From Mycobacterium montefiorense (GTDB lineage Bacteria > Actinomycetota > Actinomycetes > Mycobacteriales > Mycobacteriaceae): a stretch of 64,000 nucleotides of DNA. The translations under genes and the position numbers were made by a program. The notes below the pieces were generated by a model that had not been told where the DNA came from, did not search any database, and worked only from the letters and a program-made list of their open reading frames with translations. Shown piece after piece: positions 19,185 to 30,972 of this stretch. Within the stretch, counting starts at the first letter, position 1, and each line of letters begins with the position of its first letter. The stretch spans positions 248,001-312,000 of the forward strand of contig NZ_BFCH01000018.1 of assembly GCF_003112775.1 (NCBI RefSeq), read 5' to 3'.

Positions 19185-20648
19185 ATGACACTCACGCCAG
19201 AGGCAACCACGCCGCCGGTTTCCGGCGCGCCCGCAGAGCCCCTGACCCAGGAGCAGGCGATCGAGTCCCTGGGCAAGTATGGCTACGGCTGGGCGGACTC
19301 CGACGTCGCTGGCGCCAGCGCGCAGCGTGGGCTGTCCGAGGCGGTCGTTCGGGACATCTCTTCGAAGAAGAACGAGCCGGAGTGGATGCTGCAGACTCGG
19401 CTGAAGGCACTGCGCACCTTCGATAAGAAGCCGATGCCGAACTGGGGCTCCAACCTCGAGGGCATCGACTTCGACAACATCAAGTACTTCGTGCGCTCCA
19501 GCGAGAAGCAGGCCGCGACCTGGGACGATCTGCCCGCGGACATCAAGAACACCTACGACAGGCTGGGGATCCCGGAGGCGGAGAAGCAGCGCCTGGTCTC
19601 CGGCGTCGCCGCACAGTACGAATCCGAGGTGGTGTACCACTCCATCCGCGAGGATCTGGAGGCCCAGGGCGTCATCTTCCTCGACACCGACAGCGGCCTG
19701 CGGGAACATCCGGAGATTTTCAAGCAGTATTTCGGCAGCGTGATTCCGGCCGGTGACAACAAGTTCTCCGCGCTGAATACCGCTGTGTGGTCGGGTGGTT
19801 CCTTCATCTACGTGCCGCCGGGCGTGCACGTAGACATTCCGCTGCAGGCCTACTTCCGGATCAACACCGAGAACATGGGCCAGTTCGAGCGGACGCTGAT
19901 CATCGTCGACGAGGGCGCCTACGTGCACTACGTCGAGGGCTGCACCGCACCGATCTACAAGAGCGACTCGCTGCACTCCGCGGTGGTCGAGATCATCGTG
20001 AAGCCCGGTGGCCGTTGCCGTTACACGACCATCCAGAACTGGTCGAACAACGTCTACAACCTGGTCACCAAGCGGGCCCGTGCCGAAGCCGGCGCCACCA
20101 TGGAGTGGGTCGACGGCAACATCGGGTCAAAGGTGACCATGAAGTATCCCGCCGTCTGGATGACCGGTGAGCACGCCAAGGGTGAGGTTCTCTCGGTCGC
20201 GTTCGCCGGCGAGGGCCAGCATCAGGACACCGGCGCCAAGATGCTGCACCTGGCGCCCAACACATCGAGCAACATCGTCTCCAAGTCGGTGGCCCGTGGC
20301 GGCGGCCGCGCCTCCTACCGCGGCCTGGTGCAGATCAACAAGGGTGCCCACGGGTCGCGTTCCAGCGTGAAATGCGATGCGCTGCTTGTCGATACGGTCA
20401 GCCGCAGCGACACCTACCCCTACGTCGACATCCGCGAGGACGACGTGACGATGGGTCACGAAGCCACCGTGTCAAAGGTCAGCGCAGACCAGCTCTTCTA
20501 CCTGATGAGCCGCGGGATGACCGAGGACGAGGCGATGGCGATGGTGGTGCGCGGCTTCGTCGAGCCGATCGCCAAGGAACTGCCGATGGAGTACGCGCTG
20601 GAGCTCAACCGGCTGATTGAGCTGCAGATGGAGGGCGCGGTCGGATGA
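19185..20648 (+). CDS. sufB: Fe-S scaffold protein SufB, without intein
   Basis: Core scaffold subunit of the SufBCD complex on which Fe-S clusters are assembled. The 487 residues run uninterrupted through the conserved parallel beta-helix core ([34 protein letters not shown], and the C-terminal [15 protein letters not shown]). H37Rv Rv1461 is about 846 residues because of a Pps1 intein of about 359; the difference equals this protein's length, so no intein is inserted here. ATG 19185 follows AAGGAG at 19171. The stop overlaps the sufD ATG. Confidence 0.97.
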   Translation: MTLTPEATTPPVSGAPAEPLTQEQAIESLGKYGYGWADSDVAGASAQRGLSEAVVRDISSKKNEPEWMLQTRLKALRTFDKKPMPNWGSNLEGIDFDNIKYFVRSSEKQAATWDDLPADIKNTYDRLGIPEAEKQRLVSGVAAQYESEVVYHSIREDLEAQGVIFLDTDSGLREHPEIFKQYFGSVIPAGDNKFSALNTAVWSGGSFIYVPPGVHVDIPLQAYFRINTENMGQFERTLIIVDEGAYVHYVEGCTAPIYKSDSLHSAVVEIIVKPGGRCRYTTIQNWSNNVYNLVTKRARAEAGATMEWVDGNIGSKVTMKYPAVWMTGEHAKGEVLSVAFAGEGQHQDTGAKMLHLAPNTSSNIVSKSVARGGGRASYRGLVQINKGAHGSRSSVKCDALLVDTVSRSDTYPYVDIREDDVTMGHEATVSKVSADQLFYLMSRGMTEDEAMAMVVRGFVEPIAKELPMEYALELNRLIELQMEGAVG

Positions 20649-21816
20649 CCGCTGTCGAAGGGTCTTCACTCACTGCACTGAACAAGGGGGAGCTGTTCGC
20701 GTCGTTCGACGTGGACGCCTTCGAGGTGCCAGGCGGTCGCGACGAGATCTGGCGGTTCACCCCGCTGCGACGGTTGCGCGGTCTGCACGACGGATCGGCT
20801 GTCGCCAACGGCAAGGCTGCTATCAGCGTCGGGGAACAGCCCGGCGTGCGGACCGAGACCGTGCACCGCGGCGACGAGCGGTTGGGGCAGGGCGGTGTTC
20901 CCGCCGACCGCGTTGCGGCCCAAGCGTTCTCGTCGTTCAACTCCGCGACGGTGGTGACCGTGGCGCGCGACACCGAGGTCGCCAAACCGATCGAGATCGC
21001 CATCACCGGGCCCGGCGAGGGCGCGGTCGCGTACGGGCATCTGCAAATCCGCGTCGAAGAACTGGCACGGGCGATCGTCGTGATCGACCTGCGGGGGAGC
21101 GGGACGTACGCCGACAACGTCGAGATCATCGTCGGCGACTCGGCGGCCCTCGGGGTGATCTGGATCGCCGACTGGGCCGACGACATGGTTCACGTCAGTG
21201 CGCACCATGCGCGGCTGGGCAAGGATTCGGTGCTCGGCCATGTCAACGTGACGCTCGGGGGCGACCTCGTTCGTACGTCGACGACGGTGCGGTTCACCGC
21301 TGCAGGCGGCGACGCCCAGTTGCTCGGTACCTACTTCGCCGATGACGGCCAGCACTTCGAGTCCCGGTTACTCGTCGACCACGCGTACCCGAACTGCCGT
21401 TCGGACGTGTTGTACAAGGGTGCGCTGCAAGCTGATCCGGAATCCAGCCGTCCCGATGCGCATACCGTCTGGGTGGGCGATGTGCTGATCCGCGCGGAGG
21501 CCACCGGCACGGACACCTTCGAGACCAACCGCAACCTATTGCTCACCGACGGCGCCCGCGCCGATTCGGTGCCCAATCTCGAAATCGAGACGGGCGAGAT
21601 CGTCGGCGCCGGACATGCAAGTGCCACGGGAAGATTCGACGATGAGCAGGTGTTCTACCTACAAGCTCGAGGCATCCCGGAAGACCAAGCCCGCCGACTG
21701 ATCGTTCGTGGTTTCTTCGGCGAGATCATCCAGAAGATCGCCGTGGCCGCCGTGCGTGATCGGCTGACCGAGGCCATCGAACACGAACTTGAGTTAACCG
21801 AAGGAATCAAGAACTG

Positions 21817-21817
<1 letters not shown>
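20645..21817 (+). CDS. sufD: Fe-S assembly protein SufD
   Basis: SufB paralogue and partner in SufBC2D. The 390 residues have the SufBD beta-helix domain, with [19 protein letters not shown] in the middle and the conserved C-terminal [24 protein letters not shown] near 338-361, which parallels the end of SufB. The ATG at 20645 overlaps the sufB TGA (ATGA) and the stop shares a base with the sufC ATG, so translation of B, D and C is coupled. Rv1462 counterpart. Confidence 0.95.
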
Positions 21818-23854
<2,037 letters not shown>

Positions 23855-23857
23855 GCC

Positions 23858-24319
23858 GTGCGCCTCGAGCAGATGTATCAGGACGTGATCCTCGATCACT
23901 ACAAGCACCCGCAGCACCGCGGTTTGCGCGACCCGTTCGGCGCGCAGGTGTACCACGTAAACCCGATCTGCGGCGACGAGATCACGCTGCGGGTGACATT
24001 GTCCGGCGACGGTCAGACCGTCGCCGACGTTTCCTATGACGGGCAGGGCTGTTCGATCAGCCAGGCGGCCACTTCGGTGCTCGCCCAGCAGGTGATCGGC
24101 CAGAGCGTCGGGGAAGCGCTGAAGACCATCACCGCCTTCACCGAAATGGTGTCGTCGCGGGGAACGGTCGAGGGGGACGAGGATGTCCTGGGCGACGGCG
24201 TCGCCTTCGCAGGAGTAGCCAAGTATCCGGCCCGGGTGAAATGTGCTCTGCTGGGCTGGATGGCTTGCAAAGACGCACTGGCCCAAGCCAGCCATGCTTT
24301 CGAGGAGGACCAACGATGA
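23858..24319 (+). CDS. sufU: SufU-type sulfur transfer protein
   Basis: Zinc-dependent SufU accepts persulfide from SufS. The 153 residues show the three Cys positions NPICGDEI, DGQGCSIS and the late CALLGWMAC, with the conserved Asp after the first Cys. The GTG at 23858 follows the sufS stop by three bases. The protein stop overlaps the next gene's ATG (ATGA). Rv1465 counterpart; IscU-like by domain, but SufU by its neighbours. Confidence 0.93.
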   Translation: MRLEQMYQDVILDHYKHPQHRGLRDPFGAQVYHVNPICGDEITLRVTLSGDGQTVADVSYDGQGCSISQAATSVLAQQVIGQSVGEALKTITAFTEMVSSRGTVEGDEDVLGDGVAFAGVAKYPARVKCALLGWMACKDALAQASHAFEEDQR

Positions 24320-24663
24320 GCGAAACCACCGCACCCGACCAGGAATTTATCGCCGACCTCGAAGAGGCGATGCGTGACGTCGTCGACCCCGAATTGGGGA
24401 TCAACGTCGTCGACCTGGGGTTGGTCTACGGCCTCAACGTCGAACAGGGCGACGAGGGCAAGGTCGCCACCATCGACATGACGCTGACGTCGCCGGCCTG
24501 CCCGCTCACCGATGTCATCGAAGATCAGTCGCGCAGCGCGCTGGTCGGTAGCGGTCTGGTCAACGACATCCGGATCAATTGGGTGTGGAACCCGCCGTGG
24601 GGCCCGGACAAGATCACCGAGGACGGGCGCGAACAGCTGCGTGCACTCGGCTTCACCGTTTAG
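24316..24663 (+). CDS. sufT: SufT/MIP18-family iron-sulfur maturation factor
   Basis: A 115-residue DUF59 protein. Family hallmarks are VVDPELGINVVDLGLVYGL (about 18-36) and TSPACPLTDVIEDQSRSAL (about 60-78) with the conserved Cys, then VWNPPWGPDKITEDGREQLRALG. SufT proteins help mature Fe-S proteins under high demand. Starts at ATG 24316 overlapping the sufU stop. Last gene of the suf operon; corresponds to Rv1466. Confidence 0.92.
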   Translation: MSETTAPDQEFIADLEEAMRDVVDPELGINVVDLGLVYGLNVEQGDEGKVATIDMTLTSPACPLTDVIEDQSRSALVGSGLVNDIRINWVWNPPWGPDKITEDGREQLRALGFTV

Positions 24664-24765
24664 GCAGTAGCCCCACTCCGCCGTGGCGCGGTTGGCGGCC
24701 GGCAAATCAGGGTATGCCCCGCGCATCCCGCTGTTTTGGCTGTCGATTTCTGGGGGTGATCGGCC

Positions 24766-25737
24766 GTGGTCAGTTGGCTGGACAGTTTGCAACGACGGAA
24801 TTCCTCCGTGAGTGTGGCGCTTGCCGTCATCTACAAGTATCTCGATGATCAAGGCGGCTACCTGGCCGCGCTGATCACGTACTACGGCTTCGTGTCGCTG
24901 TTCCCGATGCTGCTGCTGTTGACTACTGGGTTGGGTGTGGTGCTCGCCGGGCACCCCGCTCTACAAGAGCAGCTGCTGCACAGCGCCTTGAGCCAGTTTC
25001 CGGTGATCGGCAGTCAGCTCCATCAGCCCGGGGGGCTCAGCGGGGGGACGGTCGCCATAGTCGTCGGAATCCTTGCTGCGCTCTATGGCGGGCTGGGTGT
25101 CGGTCAGGCCGTCCAGAACGCGATGGACTCGGTGTGGGCCGTCCCGAAGAACAAGCGCCCCAATCCGATTCGGTCCCGCGTGCGCAGCTTGCTACTGCTG
25201 TTGGTGCTCGGTTCGGCACTCCTCGGGGCCACCGTCTTGTCCGGGGTCGCTCAGGCGACTCAGACACTGGGTGTCTTCGGAAAGATCGGCGTGGCGCTGG
25301 CCGCCGTGGCGATCAACGCGCTGATCTGTCTGGTGGTTTTTCGGGTCACCACCGCGCGTGAACTCACCTACCGGCAGGTCCTGCCGGGAGCTGTTGTGGC
25401 AGCCTTCATTTGGCAGTTATTGCAGTGGTTCGGGGCCGGCTACATTCAGCACACGGTCGAGACGGCCAGCGTGACCAGCAGTATTTTCGCGTTGGTGCTG
25501 GGTTTGCTTGCTTTCCTGTATCTGGTCTCGACGACGCTGGTGCTGTGTGCTGAGCTGAACGTCGTGCTGGTGGAGCAGCTCTATCCGCGGGCGTTGCTCA
25601 GCGCATTCAGCGACGACGCCGAACTCACGCCGGCCGATCGGCGGACCTACGCCAAACGCGCCAAAGCCGAACGCGTCAAACAACTTGAGCACGTGATCGT
25701 CAGGTTCAACGACGTCAATAGACCCGTCACGCGATAG
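24766..25737 (+). CDS. YihY/BrkB-family membrane protein
   Basis: A 323-residue integral membrane protein with six to seven hydrophobic segments and the family patterns LITYYGFVSLFPMLLLL (about 37-53) and GGLGVGQAVQNAMDSVWAVP near 106-125. The family was once called ribonuclease BN in error; a transport role is often suggested but unproven. The start is a GTG at 24766. The charged C-terminus (about 284-323) is cytoplasmic. The gene is not at this position in H37Rv as I recall. Upstream 102 nt after sufT allow either read-through or its own promoter. Confidence 0.82.
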   Translation: MVSWLDSLQRRNSSVSVALAVIYKYLDDQGGYLAALITYYGFVSLFPMLLLLTTGLGVVLAGHPALQEQLLHSALSQFPVIGSQLHQPGGLSGGTVAIVVGILAALYGGLGVGQAVQNAMDSVWAVPKNKRPNPIRSRVRSLLLLLVLGSALLGATVLSGVAQATQTLGVFGKIGVALAAVAINALICLVVFRVTTARELTYRQVLPGAVVAAFIWQLLQWFGAGYIQHTVETASVTSSIFALVLGLLAFLYLVSTTLVLCAELNVVLVEQLYPRALLSAFSDDAELTPADRRTYAKRAKAERVKQLEHVIVRFNDVNRPVTR

Positions 25738-25748
25738 CGTTGGCTGAG

Positions 25749-27578
25749 TCAGAACGCGTCTTCGGAAATACGCATGACGTCGTCGTCGATCGATTCGAGG
25801 ATGTGGCGCAGTGCGGTCAGTTTCGGCAGCATGTTCTTGGCGAAGAACGCCGACGTCGCGACCTTGCCCTGATAGAACGCAGCGTCTTTCTCGGCGGGAT
25901 TGTTGGCCAGTGCCGCGTGCGCAATCCCGGCGTGTACCAGCAATCGCCAGCCAATAAGCAGGTCGCCGACCGCGAGCAGATACCGCACCGACCCGAGCCC
26001 CACCTTGTAAATCTCGCTGGGGTGCTGGGTCGCCGACATCAGGTAGCCCGTCAACGCGCCCGTCATCGCCGTGACTTCGTCGAGGGCGTTCTGCACCGCC
26101 TGCGCTTGCGATTTCAGCGCCTCGTCGCAGTTGTCGATGGTCTGACTGATCTGAGCCGTGACAAAAGCCAGCGCCTGGCCGTGGTCGCGGACGATCTTGC
26201 GGAAGAAGAAGTCCAGCGCCTGGATCGCGGTGGTGCCCTCGTACAAGGAGTCGATCTTTGAATCGCGGATGTACTGCTCCAGCGGGTAGTCCTGCAGGAA
26301 GCCCGAACCGCCCAGCGTCTGCAACGATTCGGTCAGGACCTCGTACGCCCGCTCCGAGCTCACCCCTTTGACGATGGGGAGCAGTAGATCGTCGACGCGG
26401 TGTGCCATCTCGTGGTCTGCACCCGAAACATGTTGTGCAAGAGCATCATCCTGATGTGCGGCGGCATACATGTAGAGCGCTCGCAGCCCCTCGGCATAAG
26501 CCTTTTGGGTCATCAGGCTGCGGCGCACATCCGGGTGGTGCATGATCGTCACCCGCGGCGCGGTCTTATCGGTCATCTGGGTCAGGTCGGCACCTTGCAC
26601 CCGCTCCTTAGCGTAGGCCAGCGCATTGAGGTAGCCGGTGGAAAGCGTGCCCGCGGCCTTGACGCCGATCGTCATGCGCGCGTGCTCGATCACGGTGAAC
26701 ATCTGCGCGATCCCGTTGTGCACGCCGCCGACCAGATAGCCCACGGCCGGCACGTCGGTGGCGCCGAACGTCACCTCACAGGTCGGGGAGGACTTGATAC
26801 CCATCTTGTGTTCGAGCCCCGTCACGAAAGCCCCGTTGCGCGGACCGAGTTCGAACGTGTCGGGGTCGAAAAGGTAGTTCGGCACGTAGAACAAACTCAG
26901 CCCCTTGGTGCCGGGCCCGGCGCCCTCCGGGCGGGCCAGCACGAGGTGAAAAACGTTGTCGGCGGTGTCGCCCACATCGCCTCCGGAGATGAACCGCTTG
27001 ACGCCCTCGATGTGCCAGGTGCCGTCCGGTTGTTCGATGGCCTTGCTGCGGCCGGCGCCGACGTCGGAGCCCGCATCGGGTTCGGTGAGCACCATGGTGG
27101 CCGCCCAGCCACGCTCGACTCCCTCTGCGGCCCACTGCTTCTGCTGCTCGTCGCCCTCGGCGTAAAGCGCTTGCGCCATAAACGGACCCAGGCAGAAGAA
27201 GCTTGCCGAGGGATTGGCGCAAAAGATCATTTCGTTGACCGCCCATGCCAGCGGCGGTGGTGCGGGCATGCCACCGATGTCTTCGGCCAGGCCGAGGCGC
27301 CACCACTCGGCGTCCTTGATCGCTTGCACCGTCTTGGCCAACTCGGGCGCCACACTGATGGTGTGCGCGTCGGGATCGAAGACCGGCGGGTTGCGGTCGG
27401 CGAATGCGAACGTTTCGGCCACCGGGCCTTCTGCCAGGCGTGCCGCCTCGGACAAGATGGTTCGCACCGTGTCAGCGTCGAGCTCGCTGTACTTCCCGGT
27501 ACCGAGAACAGCGTCCACATCAAGAACTTCGAAGATGTTGAACTCGAGATCACGGACGTTAGCGATGTAGTGGCCCAA
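25749..27578 (-). CDS. fadE15: acyl-CoA dehydrogenase FadE15
   Basis: Flavoenzyme for the first step of fatty-acid beta-oxidation or related acyl-CoA dehydrogenation. The TTG at 27578 ([14 protein letters not shown]), preceded by GGAGAT, gives 609 residues, the length of Rv1467c. Signatures: [10 protein letters not shown] near 173-182, the FAD region [17 protein letters not shown], and the catalytic glutamate in [19 protein letters not shown] near 450-468. An extended C-terminal domain of about 120 residues is usual for the long FadE group. The substrate is not deducible. The gene ends 11 nt from the convergent YihY gene. Confidence 0.92.
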   Translation of the reverse strand: MGHYIANVRDLEFNIFEVLDVDAVLGTGKYSELDADTVRTILSEAARLAEGPVAETFAFADRNPPVFDPDAHTISVAPELAKTVQAIKDAEWWRLGLAEDIGGMPAPPPLAWAVNEMIFCANPSASFFCLGPFMAQALYAEGDEQQKQWAAEGVERGWAATMVLTEPDAGSDVGAGRSKAIEQPDGTWHIEGVKRFISGGDVGDTADNVFHLVLARPEGAGPGTKGLSLFYVPNYLFDPDTFELGPRNGAFVTGLEHKMGIKSSPTCEVTFGATDVPAVGYLVGGVHNGIAQMFTVIEHARMTIGVKAAGTLSTGYLNALAYAKERVQGADLTQMTDKTAPRVTIMHHPDVRRSLMTQKAYAEGLRALYMYAAAHQDDALAQHVSGADHEMAHRVDDLLLPIVKGVSSERAYEVLTESLQTLGGSGFLQDYPLEQYIRDSKIDSLYEGTTAIQALDFFFRKIVRDHGQALAFVTAQISQTIDNCDEALKSQAQAVQNALDEVTAMTGALTGYLMSATQHPSEIYKVGLGSVRYLLAVGDLLIGWRLLVHAGIAHAALANNPAEKDAAFYQGKVATSAFFAKNMLPKLTALRHILESIDDDVMRISEDAF

Positions 27579-27818
27579 GACATCTCCCTCGACTGGCCCG
27601 TCCGGCGACGGATCATCAGCCCTAGTCTGTCCGAGCGGGGAAAACCTCCGCAACCGTAACCTCCGGGCAGTGACCGTTGTCGTCCGCAATCGAAAACCAA
27701 GTGGCGGTGCGGACCGTCGGACTGACTAATCCCTGCTGGCGGTAGCAGTATGGGCAGGTGCGCCAATGGCCGGCATTCGCGCGGGAACATCCAAGTAACA
27801 CGCGGCGTTAGGCAAAAC
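27579..27818. promoter_or_regulatory. divergent region between fadE15 and trxA
   Basis: 240 bp between divergent starts. I see no ORF with family similarity, IS remnant or strong operator. No clear ribosome binding site precedes the trxA GTG. In H37Rv, ctpD and PE_PGRS29 sit at this position; they are absent here. Confidence 0.5.
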
Positions 27819-28169
27819 GTGACCACACAGGACCTCACTGCGGAGCAGTTCAACCCGACCATCGAAAACAACGACATCGTGCTGGTTGACTTCTGGGCTT
27901 CCTGGTGCGGGCCATGTCGCCAGTTCGGGCCGCCTTTTCAGGCGTCGTCGGAGAAGCACCCCGACATCGTGCACGCCAAGGTCGACACTGAGGCCGAGCA
28001 ACAGCTGGCCGCGGCCGCCCAGATTCGGTCCATTCCGACGCTGATGGCTTTCAAGAAGGGCAAGCTGTTGTTCAACCAGCCCGGGGCACTGCCGCCGGCC
28101 GCTCTCGAGGATCTGGTGCAGCAAATCAGGGACTTCGACGTTGAGGCGGCTCAAGCAGATCAGGCCTGA
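27819..28169 (+). CDS. trxA: thioredoxin
   Basis: A 116-residue thioredoxin with the redox motif WASWCGPCRQF (about 24-34) and the cis-Pro region RSIPTLMAFKKGKLL near 70-84. No signal peptide, so cytoplasmic. The GTG at 27819 (MTTQDLTAEQF) is supported by the family N-terminus; the frame is open to ATG 27750, which is not family-like. It corresponds to Rv1470. The thioredoxin reductase paralogue trxB1 that follows it in H37Rv is missing; echA12 begins 49 nt downstream. Confidence 0.93.
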   Translation: MTTQDLTAEQFNPTIENNDIVLVDFWASWCGPCRQFGPPFQASSEKHPDIVHAKVDTEAEQQLAAAAQIRSIPTLMAFKKGKLLFNQPGALPPAALEDLVQQIRDFDVEAAQADQA

Positions 28170-28218
28170 GGCGCGGCGCCGAATAGGTCTCTAGCAACGT
28201 CCGCGATACCGTTCACGG

Positions 28219-29028
28219 GTGAGTTTGGTACTGGTTGAACATCCACGGCCCGGCGTTGCGCTGATAACCCTCAATCGGCCCGAGCGGATGAATTCCATGG
28301 CATTCGACGTGATGGTGCCGTTGAAGGAGGCCCTGGAAGAGGTCAGCTACGACAATTCCGTGCGTGTCGTCGTGCTGACCGGGGCGGGTCGAGGGTTTTC
28401 TTCCGGCGCTGATCACAAGTCAGCGGGCGAGGTACCGAATGTGGACGGGCTGACCCGGCCGACGTATGCGCTGCGCTCCATGCAGGTGCTCGACGACGTC
28501 ATCCTGCTGCTGCGCCGCTTGCATCAGCCCGTCATCGCCGCGGTCAACGGCGCCGCGATCGGCGGGGGGCTGTGCCTAGCGCTGGCCGCCGATATTCGGG
28601 TGGCTTCCACTACCGCCTATTTCCGGGCCGCGGGCATCAACAACGGTTTGACCGCCAGCGAACTGGGCCTGTCCTACCTGCTGCCCAGGGCCATCGGAGC
28701 CTCACGAGCCTTCGAGATCATGCTGACCGGTCGTGACGTCACCGCCGAGGAAGCCGAGCGGATCGGGCTGGTTTCCTGTCAGGTGCCCGAGGGTCAGCTG
28801 CTAGACACCTGCTACGCGATCGCGGCGCGGATAGCCGCGTTCTCCCGGCCCGGCGTTGAGTTGACCAAACGCACACTCTGGAGTGGGCTGGACGCCGGTA
28901 GCCTGGAAGGGCATATGCAAGCCGAGGGCTTGGGACAGCTTTTCGTTCGTCTGCTTACCGCCAACTTCGAAGAAGCGGTTGCTGCGCGCGCAGAACGGCG
29001 GCCCGCGGTGTTCACCGACGACAAATAG
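28219..29028 (+). CDS. echA12: enoyl-CoA hydratase-like crotonase EchA12
   Basis: A 269-residue crotonase-fold protein. The oxyanion-hole regions are SSGADHKSAG near 62-71 and NGAAIGGGLCLALAADIRV near 110-128. At the two positions that hold catalytic glutamates in classical hydratases (rat Glu144 and Glu164) I align Cys (GGGLCL) and Gly (RAAGINNG), so it is unlikely to be an ordinary hydratase. M. tuberculosis EchA12 (Rv1472) has the same pattern. GTG start 28219. The ABC-F gene begins 21 nt downstream. Confidence 0.9.
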   Translation: MSLVLVEHPRPGVALITLNRPERMNSMAFDVMVPLKEALEEVSYDNSVRVVVLTGAGRGFSSGADHKSAGEVPNVDGLTRPTYALRSMQVLDDVILLLRRLHQPVIAAVNGAAIGGGLCLALAADIRVASTTAYFRAAGINNGLTASELGLSYLLPRAIGASRAFEIMLTGRDVTAEEAERIGLVSCQVPEGQLLDTCYAIAARIAAFSRPGVELTKRTLWSGLDAGSLEGHMQAEGLGQLFVRLLTANFEEAVAARAERRPAVFTDDK

Positions 29029-29049
29029 CTTGTATAGAGGAGAGCGATC

Positions 29050-30678
29050 GTGATCACGGCCACGGACCTCGAGGTCCGCGCTGGCGCGCGCATCCTGCTC
29101 TCTCCTGATGGCCCCGATCTCCGGATTCAGCCGGGCGACCGCATCGGGCTGGTCGGCCGCAATGGCGCGGGCAAGACCACGACCCTGCGCATCCTGGCGG
29201 GGGAGAGCGAGCCGTACGCGGGTACGGTCGCCCGCATCGGCGAAATCGGTTACTTGCCACAGGATCCCAAAGAGGGCGATCTCGACGTTCTGGCCCGCGA
29301 CCGGGTGCTTTCGGCCCGCGGATTGGACGTTCTGCTCACCGATCTGGAGAAGCAGCAGGCGTTGATGGCCGAGGTTGCCGACGACGATGCGCGCGACCGT
29401 GCGATCCGTCGCTACGGCCAGCTAGAGGAGCGGTTCGTCGCGTTGGGCGGCTATGGCGCCGAGAGCGAAGCCGGGCGAATCTGCGCGAGTCTCGGCCTGC
29501 CCGAACGCGTCATGACGCAGCAACTGCGCACCCTGTCCGGCGGTCAGCGCCGCCGGGTGGAGTTGTCGCGAATCCTGTTCGCTGCCTCCGATACCGGCGC
29601 GGGTTCGTCGACCACGCTGCTGCTCGACGAACCAACCAACCACCTGGACGCGGATTCGCTTGGCTGGCTGCGGGATTTCCTGCGGTCCCACAATGGTGGA
29701 CTGGTGGTCATCAGCCACAACGTCGAGTTGCTCGCCGACGTCGTGAACCGGGTGTGGTTTCTGGACGCCGTGCGCGGCGAGGCCGACGTCTACAACATGA
29801 CGTGGCAGAAGTATCTCGATGCCCGGGCCACCGACGAACAGCGTCGCCGCAGGGAACGTGCGAACGCCGAACGCAAGGCCACCGCGCTGCGTTCACAAGC
29901 CGCCAAGCTGGGTGCGAAAGCCACCAAAGCCGTTGCGGCGCAGAACATGTTGAGGCGTGCCGATCGGATGATGGCCGCTCTAGACGAGGAGCGGGTCGCC
30001 GACAAGGTGGCCCGTATCAAGTTCCCCACCCCGGCCGCATGCGGGCGCACTCCGCTGGTGGCCAAGGGGCTGAGCAAGTCCTACGGGTCGCTGGAAGTGT
30101 TCACCGGCGTCGACTTGGCTATCGACCGGGGCTCCCGGGTGGTGGTGTTGGGACTCAACGGCGCCGGCAAGACGACGCTGCTACGCCTGCTGGCCGGCAC
30201 CGAGACACCCGACACCGGAGGCCTCGAACCCGGACACGGTTTGCGGATGGGCTATTTCGCGCAGGAACACGACACCATCGACAACGACGCGACCGTGTGG
30301 GAGAACATCCGGCACGCCGCGCCGTCCTCGGGCGAGCAGGACTTGCGTGGGCTGCTCGGAGCGTTCATGTTCAGCGGCGCGCAGCTCGACCAGCCGGCAG
30401 GAACCCTGTCCGGAGGCGAGAAGACGCGGCTGGCGTTGGCCGGCCTAGTGGCATCCACCGCCAACGTGTTGCTGCTCGACGAACCAACCAACAACCTCGA
30501 TCCCGCGTCGCGGGAACAGGTGCTCGACGCGCTGCGCAGCTATCAAGGCGCAGTGGTGTTGGTGACGCACGACCCCGGAGCGGCCGAAGCTCTGGACCCA
30601 CAACGCGTGGTGCTGTTGCCGGACGGCACCGAGGATTATTGGTCCGAGGAATACCGGGATCTCATCGAGCTCGCCTGA
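29050..30678 (+). CDS. ABC-F family ATPase
   Basis: Soluble protein with two ABC domains and no membrane segment, as in ribosome-associated ABC-F proteins (EttA, antibiotic-protection factors). Walker A motifs: LVGRNGAGKTTTLRIL near 35-50 and LGLNGAGKTTLLRLL near 368-382. Signatures: LSGGQRRRVELSRIL near 163-177 and LSGGEKTRLALAGLV near 453-467; Walker B LLLDEPTNHLD and LLLDEPTNNLD. An Arg/Lys-rich linker (about 255-320) sits between the domains. GTG 29050 follows GAGGAG. Rv1473 counterpart. Role in translation or drug tolerance is inferred from family only. Confidence 0.88.
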   Translation: MITATDLEVRAGARILLSPDGPDLRIQPGDRIGLVGRNGAGKTTTLRILAGESEPYAGTVARIGEIGYLPQDPKEGDLDVLARDRVLSARGLDVLLTDLEKQQALMAEVADDDARDRAIRRYGQLEERFVALGGYGAESEAGRICASLGLPERVMTQQLRTLSGGQRRRVELSRILFAASDTGAGSSTTLLLDEPTNHLDADSLGWLRDFLRSHNGGLVVISHNVELLADVVNRVWFLDAVRGEADVYNMTWQKYLDARATDEQRRRRERANAERKATALRSQAAKLGAKATKAVAAQNMLRRADRMMAALDEERVADKVARIKFPTPAACGRTPLVAKGLSKSYGSLEVFTGVDLAIDRGSRVVVLGLNGAGKTTLLRLLAGTETPDTGGLEPGHGLRMGYFAQEHDTIDNDATVWENIRHAAPSSGEQDLRGLLGAFMFSGAQLDQPAGTLSGGEKTRLALAGLVASTANVLLLDEPTNNLDPASREQVLDALRSYQGAVVLVTHDPGAAEALDPQRVVLLPDGTEDYWSEEYRDLIELA

Positions 30679-30780
30679 GCTGCATAAGTCATCGCACGCG
30701 AATTCGGCGAAATTGACACGCGTATGACGGCAAGTTCTTACTCTGAGGGCTTGGGTTTGTGTTCAAGCGTGGAGGGGATA

Positions 30781-30972
30781 GTGCCAAAGTCGAAAGAGAT
30801 GCGCGCCGAGTTGTTGCATGAGCTGCGCAATGCCTACGAGAGCGGAGCAAGCATTCGCAAGCTCGTCGCCAACACCGGCAGGTCGTACGGGTCGATTCAC
30901 AGCATGCTGCGTGAGTCGGGTACCACGATGCGCAGCCGCGGCGGACCCAACCACACATCTCGGCACCGCTAG
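30781..30972 (+). CDS. small helix-turn-helix regulator, Rv1473A-like
   Basis: A 63-residue basic protein with a likely helix-turn-helix: SGASIRKLVANTGRSYGSIHSML (split over about 21-43). The GTG at 30781 has GGAGGGG just upstream; in-frame ATG 30724 is possible but lacks this site. It would bind DNA, target unknown. The TAG stop overlaps the stop of the convergent TetR gene. Rv1473A occupies the same place. Confidence 0.78.
   Translation: MPKSKEMRAELLHELRNAYESGASIRKLVANTGRSYGSIHSMLRESGTTMRSRGGPNHTSRHR

Noticed and set aside
19185..20648. An intein in sufB
   Set aside because: Sought because M. tuberculosis has one; the protein reads continuously and has the extein length.
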